Shown: piece by piece, positions 53,789-61,851 of the stretch
Layout of the letters: the number at the start of each line of letters is the position of its first letter
How positions within the stretch are numbered: the stretch's first letter is position 1
Source: an uncultured Verrucomicrobiota bacterium
Lineage (GTDB): Bacteria > Verrucomicrobiota > Verrucomicrobiia > Opitutales > Opitutaceae
Length of the DNA stretch: 64,000 bases
Direction of reading: 5' to 3'
Assembly: GCA_903876795.1 (NCBI GenBank)
Contig: CAIRBK010000060.1
Span: forward strand, 62,001-126,000
The notes under the pieces: model-generated
What the model saw: only the letters and a program-made list of their open reading frames with translations
Told to the model about the DNA's origin: nothing
Databases searched by the model: none
Translations under genes and position numbers: made by a program

Positions 53789-55612
53789 TCAGATATCAAT
53801 TGCTCGAAGAAGCGACTCCGCACTTTTCGCCCATGTAAGGTAAGTGATGCCTCGTGAACTTGGCTCGAGGGCGTTTTGACGAAGTGAGAGCCACGCTTTT
53901 AGATCAAGGGCGGTCCCTTCAGCAGTAGTAGCCTTGAAATAATATGCATGTGAGCCCGCAACCTCACGGAATATTGGTATATCACGGACAAAAAGAGGTA
54001 TGTTATGCATGGCCGCCTCGATAAGCGGCAGGCCAAACCCCTCATCTTCAGAAGCCGCGATCAAGCATGTAGTGACCGAATAAATTTTTTCGAGAAATTC
54101 GTCGCTCACATTCGACGGCCAAAAAAGCGTGCGATTTAGATATCGGCTTTGCTGTATTTCATGAGTAAAATCCTCCATGTGCCAGCCTTGCTTACCTACG
54201 ATAATCAGATTCAGGTCATGACCCAAACCCCACATCAATTCGAATGTCTTGAGGATTTGTCGGTAGCCTTTACGTGGCTCGATAGTGCCGACCATTAGAA
54301 AGGTAGATCGAGACCGCCATGTCTCCAACAATTTTTCGGCGTCGTGAGGGACACCGGTGCTTGGTGAAGTATTTTTAATGTCAGCGGCGTTGTGAGAAAA
54401 AGTGATACGGAAGGGGCGCCCGGAAAGCTCAGGTAGGTTGGTTACGCGCCAGGCGGCTAGTTTTTCGGCCACAGTCCTTGACACACAAACCGCTCCAGAG
54501 AAGCGGGATATAATCTTGAGCCAGTTTGTGTGCCCATCTTGAACACCCGAGGGAAACCATTCGGGGTTGGTCACGGGCAATAAGTCGTGAACGAGGAAGT
54601 GGATATTCAATCCGTGAAGATGGAGGTAGCGAAGGAAGGGTTCCTGTACACAGGTTATATGGGTATCGAAGTCCAAACCCATAAATCTGTCGCCAGGCCG
54701 GGGGGCGATAGGGGTGTCTGACAGACTATCTGCCAGCAAGCCAAAGGCTCTTTGTAGAAAAGCGCCGGCGTGACGATAGCCGAGTTCGTAATCGTTGGCG
54801 ACGATGGGCTGGATGCTATAGCCGATATCGGACATCTTTAGCAGTTCCGTAAGGATGCCACGGGTGACGCGATCGATACCGGTGCGGATTTCGCGACGAA
54901 CAATGCCCGAGATATCGACATAAAGGATTGGTTTTCCTGAGGGGCGCAGGTTATTTGCCAACGCCCAAGCGCATTCGCTGACCAAGACGCTGTCTTTGTT
55001 GCCAAGGCTCCGAGCGATTATCGGCATTAGAATCGTGTCGACGTGTTCTGGTTTAGCAACCCGAGCAAAGCCAGCACGGAGTGCCTCGTGAAGAGCTGTA
55101 ACCAAGTCGTCGATTGACGATAGTTTTCGGGGAAGCGTTTTGGCTTTTTTTTGGATCGCTGAAGCCTTGCAATCCAAAAGACAGGTTTCGATGGTTTCTT
55201 CACGATTCGAAAGAGAGAGAATGTATTCCAAGGATTCACCCAAAAGAGAATCCGATATATCATCGCAGGGAGCGTCTTCGTGCAGCGGGTGGAAAACGAA
55301 GTTGGGGGCAAGGCGATCAACATAGGCGCGGCGTAGCAGGCAATTGATGTCGTGAATGGCCGGGTCGTGATTGTATACCGTGACAAGCCAGCAGGTGCAA
55401 ATGGAGGCAGGCGGCAAAAGATCAGCAAATGCAAAACGCAGTGCTTCCGTCGTCGCAGGGCGGGATCCGTCCAGCAAAACAATTGGCTCCCCAGCAGGGC
55501 CATCGCTGACTTTTCTGATGAACTGCCGAATGCGAGCCAGCACCGCCTTGGATACCGTAGGATCGGCTGGCGGGCTTTGCTGCCAAAGGGAAAAATCCAG
55601 CAGTATCTTCAT
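53789..55612 (-). CDS. Glycosyltransferase (GT4-like) with unusual N-terminal extension
   Basis: A 607-residue protein. The first 200 or so residues (LDGSRPATTEALRFAFADLL, EAIHDINC-type segments) match no family I know. The catalytic part begins near ILYVDISGIVRREIRTGIDR and ends with STFLMVGTIEPRKGYRQIL, LIIVGKQGWHMEDF and ASEDEGFGLPLIEAA, the donor-site E-x7-E of GT4. The extension may bind an acceptor or a partner. It is four bases from the upstream methyltransferase. Confidence 0.78.
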   Translation of the reverse strand: MKILLDFSLWQQSPPADPTVSKAVLARIRQFIRKVSDGPAGEPIVLLDGSRPATTEALRFAFADLLPPASICTCWLVTVYNHDPAIHDINCLLRRAYVDRLAPNFVFHPLHEDAPCDDISDSLLGESLEYILSLSNREETIETCLLDCKASAIQKKAKTLPRKLSSIDDLVTALHEALRAGFARVAKPEHVDTILMPIIARSLGNKDSVLVSECAWALANNLRPSGKPILYVDISGIVRREIRTGIDRVTRGILTELLKMSDIGYSIQPIVANDYELGYRHAGAFLQRAFGLLADSLSDTPIAPRPGDRFMGLDFDTHITCVQEPFLRYLHLHGLNIHFLVHDLLPVTNPEWFPSGVQDGHTNWLKIISRFSGAVCVSRTVAEKLAAWRVTNLPELSGRPFRITFSHNAADIKNTSPSTGVPHDAEKLLETWRSRSTFLMVGTIEPRKGYRQILKTFELMWGLGHDLNLIIVGKQGWHMEDFTHEIQQSRYLNRTLFWPSNVSDEFLEKIYSVTTCLIAASEDEGFGLPLIEAAMHNIPLFVRDIPIFREVAGSHAYYFKATTAEGTALDLKAWLSLRQNALEPSSRGITYLTWAKSAESLLRAIDI

Positions 55613-55616
55613 GCCA

Positions 55617-56912
55617 TCAGTCGCCCTTCACCTCGGATTTGGCCCCAAAACGAATTAACAAGGATTCGGCATCGGGCGGGAGTGGTAGTTTCCGGTCAGC
55701 GTGATCGGGTGAAAAAAGAATACGTTGCATATCTTGTTCTAAATTAATAAACTGTGGATTGTGCAGTGGGCGGTAGCGACGATGGCCGACCAAGGACAGG
55801 CAGGCCCGGTAGGCGTGAGTGTGCCAGCTTATCCGGCCCTCGTAGCATAGGCACAGGAGCATGCGATAGAGGTGGGTGTGCCAGGGGGCATTGAGCTTGT
55901 GGTAGTTTTTGGTCCTCCGACCGGGGGTGAGGCGCCGGTAGTGCGGGTTGCGTAAAAGAACCATCAGAGCGCGATAAGCGTGTTTGGACGCAGGGACGCC
56001 ATAGATCTTCCGTTCAAGCTCCCGAATGTGGGCGTCGCACTCGGTCTTTTCGCGATCAAGTATCTGAATGCGGTTGTTTTTGATTTCGATTTCGCGGGTG
56101 TGCTGGTCTTGGATTTTTTGGAGCCGGCTGGAAACAGCCCAGAGTGCTTGTTCGTAGCGGTCTTCGATTTTTTGCGAATAATTGTCGCAGAGTTCGTGAA
56201 AGGAAAAGCTGGCGTCTTCAGGGATTTCGGTGATGGCAGGGAAGCCGGGGTCCGGGTGGGCTTTTTGCGCAACGACGGCATAATCGGCGCTGGAGCCGGT
56301 CAGGACATCGAAGATGGTGGGTTGCGCGCCGGCCAGCAGGTGGGGCGCGGTTTGCAGGCGGAGGATTTTTACTCGGGCGAAACCGGTGTATTCACATAAA
56401 AACGATAGTAGTTCGGGAGGAATCGGTTTATCATGGGTGGGATCACGGAAGAACGTGGAGGCACCGACGCCGGGGTTTTCGGGGTTGGGCGTTTCGAGGA
56501 TCAGCAGTCCGCCGGGCTTGAGGGACCGGAGGGAATCAGTCGCGAGGTCTCTGAGGGCGTCGAAGCCGATGTGCTCCACGAGATGGAAGGCCGAGATCAG
56601 AGCGAGGCCTTCCGCAGGTGTATTTTTAAGGTAGGCGAGGGCGTCGCCTTTGAGGGTGTTGAGATTGAGTTCGCAGCAGGCGGCGAGCATACCTCCATCG
56701 AGATCCACGCCCAGAGCGGTGATGCCGCGTGATGCGAGGACTTCGAGCCATTCTCCACGGCCGCAGCCTAGATCAAGCGCGGAGCAGCCCGGGAAGAAAC
56801 CCTCAATGAGCTGGAGGTAGCGGGCATAGGCTTGCAGGCGGGATTTAATGAGCTCTCGAGAGCCGCGGTAGCGATCCTCGAAGGCGCGGTAAAACTCTTT
56901 GGAGGGGGGCAT
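55617..56912 (-). CDS. WbdD-like SAM-dependent methyltransferase with coiled coil and C-terminal repeats
   Basis: A 431-residue protein. Residues 15-200 are a class I methyltransferase: SALDLGCGRGEWLEVLASRG is motif I and VDLDGG follows. Around residues 240-300 is a coiled coil (QALWAVSSRLQKIQDQHTRE, then KNNRIQILDREKTECDAHIR). The last 130 residues contain three related units: HAYRALMVLLRNPHYRRL, HTHLYRMLLCLCYEGRI and HTHAYRACLSLVGHRRYRPL. Next to Wzt, it probably methylates the growing end of the O-polysaccharide; in WbdD a coiled coil measures chain length. The kinase domain of WbdD is not present. Confidence 0.8.
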   Translation of the reverse strand: MPPSKEFYRAFEDRYRGSRELIKSRLQAYARYLQLIEGFFPGCSALDLGCGRGEWLEVLASRGITALGVDLDGGMLAACCELNLNTLKGDALAYLKNTPAEGLALISAFHLVEHIGFDALRDLATDSLRSLKPGGLLILETPNPENPGVGASTFFRDPTHDKPIPPELLSFLCEYTGFARVKILRLQTAPHLLAGAQPTIFDVLTGSSADYAVVAQKAHPDPGFPAITEIPEDASFSFHELCDNYSQKIEDRYEQALWAVSSRLQKIQDQHTREIEIKNNRIQILDREKTECDAHIRELERKIYGVPASKHAYRALMVLLRNPHYRRLTPGRRTKNYHKLNAPWHTHLYRMLLCLCYEGRISWHTHAYRACLSLVGHRRYRPLHNPQFINLEQDMQRILFSPDHADRKLPLPPDAESLLIRFGAKSEVKGD

Positions 56913-56927
56913 GTACTTGGTAGCGGT

Positions 56928-58226
56928 TCAGGCGCAGAGCCTGTGGCTAAAAGTGCAAGGAAGTTTGGCGCAGCCGACAAAGGATTGGTCCAGAGTCGGC
57001 AAGATTTTGAAAATAAGGGCGTTATCAACCCAGTCGAAGCTGTCGGTGACATGATCTTTACCTGCGTGGACAGCAAGCGTGATAGAATATGAACCCGGGC
57101 CCATGTTGAGTGTGATCTCGGTCGATATCTCCACTTTTTGGCCGACCATCAATCTAGGCCAAGAGTGGCCGTGATGATGTGTATTGGTGCCGAAGACATC
57201 GACGCCAAGACGATCCCGAATAAGGATGCCAAAAGTGGCGTCCGTCACATCGGTAGTGCATTCGATGGTTGCCAAAATGCGCAAATGGTCGCCACTTGCG
57301 AATGCCGTGGTGGGCTGCTTACGGAAATCGAACAATCCACAATCAGAGATTGTCAATTTGCGATTACCTGCTCGGGTAACGATGCGGCCATCGAAGCCGG
57401 CCTTTTGATCAATAAGGTGATCGTTTTCTCTCTGTGCGATGGTGGCGTTGTAGAAATCGAGAACGCTTTCAGAGGGGCCATCCTTAGTAAGCAAACCCTG
57501 TTCCAAAAGGATTGAACGTTGGCAGATAGATTTGACGGCAGAGGGGTCATGAGAAACAAAAAGCAGAGTACCTCCTGCAGCTTGGAAATCCTTGATACGC
57601 TTAATACACTTATGCTGAAAATATGCGTCGCCTACCGCGAGTGCTTCGTCGATTATAAGAACGTCTGGTTTTACGTGAGAAAGAGCCGCAAAGGCGAGTC
57701 GCACGATCATACCGCTTGAATAGGTGCGAACCGGACGATCTATAAACTCACCAATTTCGGAAAATGCGATTATATCTTCCAGCTGTTCGTCGATTTCGTT
57801 TTTACTCAAGCCGAGAACCGCGCAATTGAGATAAATGTTTTCCCGACCGGTAAATTCGGGGTTGAAACCGCTGCCTAGTTCCAAAAGTGCCGCGACGCGA
57901 CCACTGGAACAAACAGATCCTGAAGTCGGGGAAAGCGTGCCGGCCAGAATCTGCAGAAGCGTAGACTTGCCCGATCCATTCATACCAACTATGCCGACAG
58001 ATTCACCTTTTCTAATCACAAAGCTTACATCTTTAAGCGCGTGAAAATCGCGATAAAATCGTTCTCCGTAGTCGATCTCTTTTTGCGCCACCTGGGATTG
58101 CCACCCCTTCGGACAAAAGCGCAAGGCGGCGTCTGCAAGGCAATACATTAAACGCGCCTTAGGATTTTTCCAGATTCGATAGGATTTGCCTACCTTATGG
58201 ACGGAGATGGCAGTATCAACAGACAT
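56928..58226 (-). CDS. wzt: O-antigen ABC exporter ATPase Wzt with cargo-binding C-terminus
   Basis: A 432-residue ATPase. The nucleotide-binding domain has Walker A GMNGSGKST (81-89), signature YSSGMIVRLAFAAL and Walker B DVLIIDEALAVGD. After residue 260 there is a beta-sandwich (ASGDHLRILATIECTTDV, FGTNTHHHGHSWPRL), the Wzt C-terminal domain that binds the modified end of the polysaccharide. The ATG at 58226 is chosen for the typical beginning; the open frame further upstream is not conserved. With Wzm it exports O-polysaccharide across the inner membrane. Confidence 0.92.
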   Translation of the reverse strand: MSVDTAISVHKVGKSYRIWKNPKARLMYCLADAALRFCPKGWQSQVAQKEIDYGERFYRDFHALKDVSFVIRKGESVGIVGMNGSGKSTLLQILAGTLSPTSGSVCSSGRVAALLELGSGFNPEFTGRENIYLNCAVLGLSKNEIDEQLEDIIAFSEIGEFIDRPVRTYSSGMIVRLAFAALSHVKPDVLIIDEALAVGDAYFQHKCIKRIKDFQAAGGTLLFVSHDPSAVKSICQRSILLEQGLLTKDGPSESVLDFYNATIAQRENDHLIDQKAGFDGRIVTRAGNRKLTISDCGLFDFRKQPTTAFASGDHLRILATIECTTDVTDATFGILIRDRLGVDVFGTNTHHHGHSWPRLMVGQKVEISTEITLNMGPGSYSITLAVHAGKDHVTDSFDWVDNALIFKILPTLDQSFVGCAKLPCTFSHRLCA

Positions 58227-58243
58227 GCGATGCGCGAAGGTAA

Positions 58244-59299
58244 TCAGGCGCGAGTGCCCAAGCGTTGGAGTTTGTAGGAGCCGTTTAGGATGGCTGAGGT
58301 CCAGGACTCGTTGTCGAGATACCACTGGACGGTTTTTCGGAAGCCGGACACATGGTCTTGCTTGGGTGCCCATCCGAGTTCGCGTTGGAGCTTGGTGGCA
58401 TCGATCGCGTAGCGGAGGTCATGCCCGGGGCGGTCTTTTACAAACGTGATTTGCTCGGCGTAGGGTTTGCCGTCGGCGCGAGGCCGGAGTTCGTCGAGCA
58501 AACCGCAGAGGAGGCGAACGAGGTCGATGTTTTGGCGTTCGTTGTTGCCGCCAATGTTGTAGGTTTGGCCGATGCGGCCTTTGGCGATGACGGTGTGCAA
58601 GGCTTCGGCGTGGTCTCCGACGTAGAGCCAGTCACGGATGTTTTCACCTTTGCCGTAAACAGGGATGGGGTCGCCGCGCAGGGCCTTGAGGATGACGACG
58701 GGGATCAGTTTCTCAGGAAACTGGTAGGGTCCGTAGTTGTTGGAGCAGTTGGTTACCAGGACCGGGAGGCCGTAAGTGTCGGCCCAGGCGCGGGCGAGAT
58801 GGTCGCTGGCGGCCTTGCTGGCGGAATAGGGCGAGTGCGGGTCGTAAGGTGTGTCTTCGGTGAAGAGACCGGTTGTACCGAGGCTGCCGTAAACTTCATC
58901 GGTGGAGACGTGGAGGAAGCGGAAGCGTTCGCGGGCCGAACTGGTAAGTTTTTCGTAGTGTGCGCGGGCGGCTTGGAGGAGAGTGAAGGTGCCTATGACG
59001 TTGGTTTGGATAAAGGCACCGGGGCCGTCTATGGAGCGGTCCACGTGGCTTTCGGCGGCGAGATGCATGACCCAGTCGGGCTGGAACTCTGTGAAGAGTT
59101 TGCCTATCGCGGAGGCATCGCAGATGTCAGCATGGGAAAAGCGATAGTATGGATTGCCTTCCAGATCGGAAAGTGAATGTCGATTACCAGCGTAGGTAAG
59201 GGCATCGACGTTGAGGATTTCGTGGCCGTGGGTGGATACGAGCAGGCGGACGAGGTTGGAGCCGATGAAGCCGGCTCCGCCGGTGACGAAGATTTTCAT
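58244..59299 (-). CDS. rmlB: dTDP-glucose 4,6-dehydratase
   Basis: A 351-residue extended SDR in dTDP-rhamnose synthesis. It begins [18 protein letters not shown] (ATG at 59299), with [13 protein letters not shown], the catalytic Tyr-x-x-x-Lys [15 protein letters not shown] and [13 protein letters not shown]. It converts dTDP-glucose to the 4-keto-6-deoxy sugar. rmlA is directly upstream; rmlC and rmlD are not in the window, although the SDR gene at 47501-48184 might take an RmlD-like role. Confidence 0.95.
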   Translation of the reverse strand: MKIFVTGGAGFIGSNLVRLLVSTHGHEILNVDALTYAGNRHSLSDLEGNPYYRFSHADICDASAIGKLFTEFQPDWVMHLAAESHVDRSIDGPGAFIQTNVIGTFTLLQAARAHYEKLTSSARERFRFLHVSTDEVYGSLGTTGLFTEDTPYDPHSPYSASKAASDHLARAWADTYGLPVLVTNCSNNYGPYQFPEKLIPVVILKALRGDPIPVYGKGENIRDWLYVGDHAEALHTVIAKGRIGQTYNIGGNNERQNIDLVRLLCGLLDELRPRADGKPYAEQITFVKDRPGHDLRYAIDATKLQRELGWAPKQDHVSGFRKTVQWYLDNESWTSAILNGSYKLQRLGTRA

Positions 59300-59346
59300 A
59301 GATGAGCTTTTATCAAGGAGCTTCGCGTGCATTCGCGTGTTTTAAA

Positions 59347-60228
59347 TCAATTCATTATACTGCGCAGGTATCTCCCGTAGACAGATTTGCCCAGTTTTTT
59401 TATCTGGGACTCGAGCTTTGATTTTTCAAGCCATCCTTGTTTATAGCCGATTTCTTCCAAACAGGCGATTTTAAGGCCTTGCCGGTTTTCAATTACAGAT
59501 ACGAATTGTGCAGCCTCTACCAAATTGTCGTGTGTGCCTGTATCCAACCAGGCGGTGCCACGGCCGAAGAGTTCTACGTGGAGTTGGTTATTTTCCAGAT
59601 AGAGCCGGTTGAGATCGGTAATTTCCAACTCGCCGCGTGCGGACGGCTTAAGGCTGCGGGCCATATGCACGACTTGGGAGTCATAAAAATAAAGTCCAGG
59701 AACGGCATAGTTGGACTTGGGATGGTGTGGTTTTTCTTCCAAGGACAGCACCCGGCCGTCGGCGGAAAACTCAACTACGCCGTAAGCTCGTGGATCGGCC
59801 ACGTGATAACCAAATATGGTTGCGCCAACCGTGCGATTGGCTGCGGTTTGGACATACTTCGTCAGTTCGTTACTATAAAATAGGTTGTCGCCAAGGACAA
59901 GCGCGGCGGCCTCACCTTCGCCTAAAAAGCCTACATCGGCAGCAATAGAAAACGCCTGGGCAAGGCCATCGGGACTGGGTTGTTCCGCGTATGAAAGAAA
60001 AATGCCAAACTGAGAACCATCACCGAGTAATTTTCGAAAAAGCGGAAGATCATCGGGAGTCGAGATGATCAATATATCCCTGATGTGTGCCAGCATAAGC
60101 ACCGACAAGGGATAGTAGATCATGGGCTTGTCGTATATGGGCATCAATTGTTTGCTGATGGCGATGGTTAGGGGATACAGGCGGGTGCCTGAGCCTCCGG
60201 CGAGTACGATGCCTTTATGTGTGCTCAT
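59347..60228 (-). CDS. rmlA: Glucose-1-phosphate thymidylyltransferase
   Basis: A 293-residue nucleotidyltransferase. The signature is [19 protein letters not shown], with [19 protein letters not shown] and GLAQAFSIA after it, and [19 protein letters not shown] near the end. It makes dTDP-glucose for the next gene. The product has the normal length. It lies between wzm and rmlB. Confidence 0.96.
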   Translation of the reverse strand: MSTHKGIVLAGGSGTRLYPLTIAISKQLMPIYDKPMIYYPLSVLMLAHIRDILIISTPDDLPLFRKLLGDGSQFGIFLSYAEQPSPDGLAQAFSIAADVGFLGEGEAAALVLGDNLFYSNELTKYVQTAANRTVGATIFGYHVADPRAYGVVEFSADGRVLSLEEKPHHPKSNYAVPGLYFYDSQVVHMARSLKPSARGELEITDLNRLYLENNQLHVELFGRGTAWLDTGTHDNLVEAAQFVSVIENRQGLKIACLEEIGYKQGWLEKSKLESQIKKLGKSVYGRYLRSIMN

Positions 60229-60262
60229 AATATATAGTTAAAGGGAGGATCAGAAAAGGGGG

Positions 60263-61054
60263 CTAAATCACGTCGGCAAAAGCGGGCTTGAGTTTTCTGA
60301 AGCAAAACAGGCCGAGGGCGCTCATCATCAGGCCGAAGGCGAAACTGTAGGCGATGCCTGACCAGTGCGGTGCCTGATGCCAAAGGAGAACGGCGCGGGC
60401 TTGTTCGATGATGTGGATAAGGGGATTGTATTTGAGCCAATTCCAGAGGGCGGGCGGGATCATGTTGGCTGAATAAAAAACGGCGCTCGCATACATGAGG
60501 ACCATGCTGATGGGGCCGGCCGCGTATTGGATGTCGCGCAGGAAGACCCCGAGCGATGAAAGCAGCAGGGCGATGCCCAAAATGAGAGGGATGAGGGGGA
60601 GCAGGGTGACTAAAAAGAGGAGCGAGTAGCGGCTAAAACCTTCGCCAAGCGTAGCCACGCCAATCAGTACCAAAATCAAGCTGATGGAAAATTGATATAG
60701 GGCGGCGCCAAGATTGGCCAAGGGCAGGATTTCCATCGGGAAAACAACTTTTTTGACCAGGTTGGGTTGGCTGGTCACGGAGGCTGGCGAACTGCCAATT
60801 GTCTCCGAAACGATTTGAAAAATGGTGATGCTCAAGAAGACGCCCAGCGCATAATCCATCGTGGACTGATTCTCCACACCCTTGTAACCGCCCTTGAATA
60901 TCAATCCAAAGACCACGGTGTAGATGGCCATCATCAGAAGCGGTTGAAGAATGCTCCAAATCATGCCCAGGGCACTGCCCCGGTGGCGTTGCTCGATCTG
61001 GCGTTTGGTGAACTGCCACAGGAGGTAACGGTGTTGTGTGAAGATTTTGAGCAT
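60263..61054 (-). CDS. wzm: O-antigen ABC exporter permease Wzm
   Basis: A 263-residue ABC-2 type permease with six hydrophobic segments. FTQHRYLLWQFTKRQIEQRHRGSALGMIWSIL is the usual N-terminal interface helix, LMMAIYTVVFGLIF the first membrane segment, and VFLRDIQYAAGPISMVL a later conserved block. It pairs with Wzt. It is the first gene of the cluster on the minus strand. Confidence 0.93.
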   Translation of the reverse strand: MLKIFTQHRYLLWQFTKRQIEQRHRGSALGMIWSILQPLLMMAIYTVVFGLIFKGGYKGVENQSTMDYALGVFLSITIFQIVSETIGSSPASVTSQPNLVKKVVFPMEILPLANLGAALYQFSISLILVLIGVATLGEGFSRYSLLFLVTLLPLIPLILGIALLLSSLGVFLRDIQYAAGPISMVLMYASAVFYSANMIPPALWNWLKYNPLIHIIEQARAVLLWHQAPHWSGIAYSFAFGLMMSALGLFCFRKLKPAFADVI

Positions 61055-61194
61055 GAACCAAATGGATTTTTAACCGCAAAGATGAATCGTGGGTGTGGAA
61101 TGGACTTAGGTGCGGCGTTTTGGAAAGCTTCGCCCCGTCACTTCCGAAGTGACTGGTCTGGGATTGGACTGTTGGCTGGGCCAGCGGCGGCACT

Positions 61195-61686
61195 CTATTC
61201 AGAGGCGAGGCCCCTGATTATGGCCATGAGGGGAGCGGTCTTGCCTCGCCAGCGGTCGAGCTTCTCGAAGCGGGCGCTCAGGTGGGCGGGGCCGCTCTGG
61301 TGCGCGAGGGCGGACAGGGTGGCGCGGCGACGGCCGAGCTCTTCCAAACGCGGCAATACCCGGCTGTTGAGAAATAGGCGGATCAAGACTCCCAGATCAG
61401 TCTGCAGCTCATAGTGGTCTTTTCGACTTTGCAAATTCCGTGCTAGCCGGATCGCGCCGATTTCGGCCAGCATCTTGAGGGTTTGGCCGACCCCGCTCCG
61501 ACTGATTCCCAGTTTTTCGACGATGTCGTCGGCATTGAGGGGATCGACCGACAAAAAAATCAGTCCGTAAATCTCTCCCGCTGAACGTGAAAAGCCGAGC
61601 GCGTCAGCGAATTCAACCCAATAGGCCATCGTCTCCCGATCTAACTCGGACGTTAACGCGATGGTGGAATTCGACTCCATTTCCAT
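61195..61686 (-). CDS. GbsR/MarR-type transcriptional regulator
   Basis: A 163-residue regulator. The helix-turn-helix is LNADDIVEKLGISRSGVGQTLKMLAEIGAIRL, preceded by ALGFSRSAGEIYGLIFLSVD, a typical GbsR opening. The C-terminal helices (LIRLFLNSRVLPRLEELGRR) provide dimerisation. It starts at ATG 61686, with ATG 61680 as a close alternative. It lies between the protease and the wzm gene, so it may control either. Nested inverted repeats begin four bases upstream of its start and suggest autoregulation. Confidence 0.85.
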   Translation of the reverse strand: MEMESNSTIALTSELDRETMAYWVEFADALGFSRSAGEIYGLIFLSVDPLNADDIVEKLGISRSGVGQTLKMLAEIGAIRLARNLQSRKDHYELQTDLGVLIRLFLNSRVLPRLEELGRRRATLSALAHQSGPAHLSARFEKLDRWRGKTAPLMAIIRGLASE

Positions 61687-61689
61687 TGT

Positions 61690-61740
61690 TTCCAGATTTT
61701 TTTGGAATTACTGTCAAGCACCGTAATTGATTGTCTGGAA
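61690..61740. promoter_or_regulatory. Nested inverted repeats upstream of the regulator
   Basis: Outer arms TTCCAGA (61690-61696) and TCTGGAA (61734-61740) enclose inner arms AATTAC (61706-61711) and GTAATT (61723-61728). The whole lies between the diverging regulator and protease genes and may be the regulator's operator. Confidence 0.5.
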
Positions 61741-61851
61741 TGGCGTCGTTTGGGGCTTTGCTCGCAGAACGTCATGCAGTGTGGCTAAGCCGTCATTGCC
61801 AAGCGGAGGATAAACACCTTTGTTTGCCGTGGTCTCGTCCCTTTGCGCACC

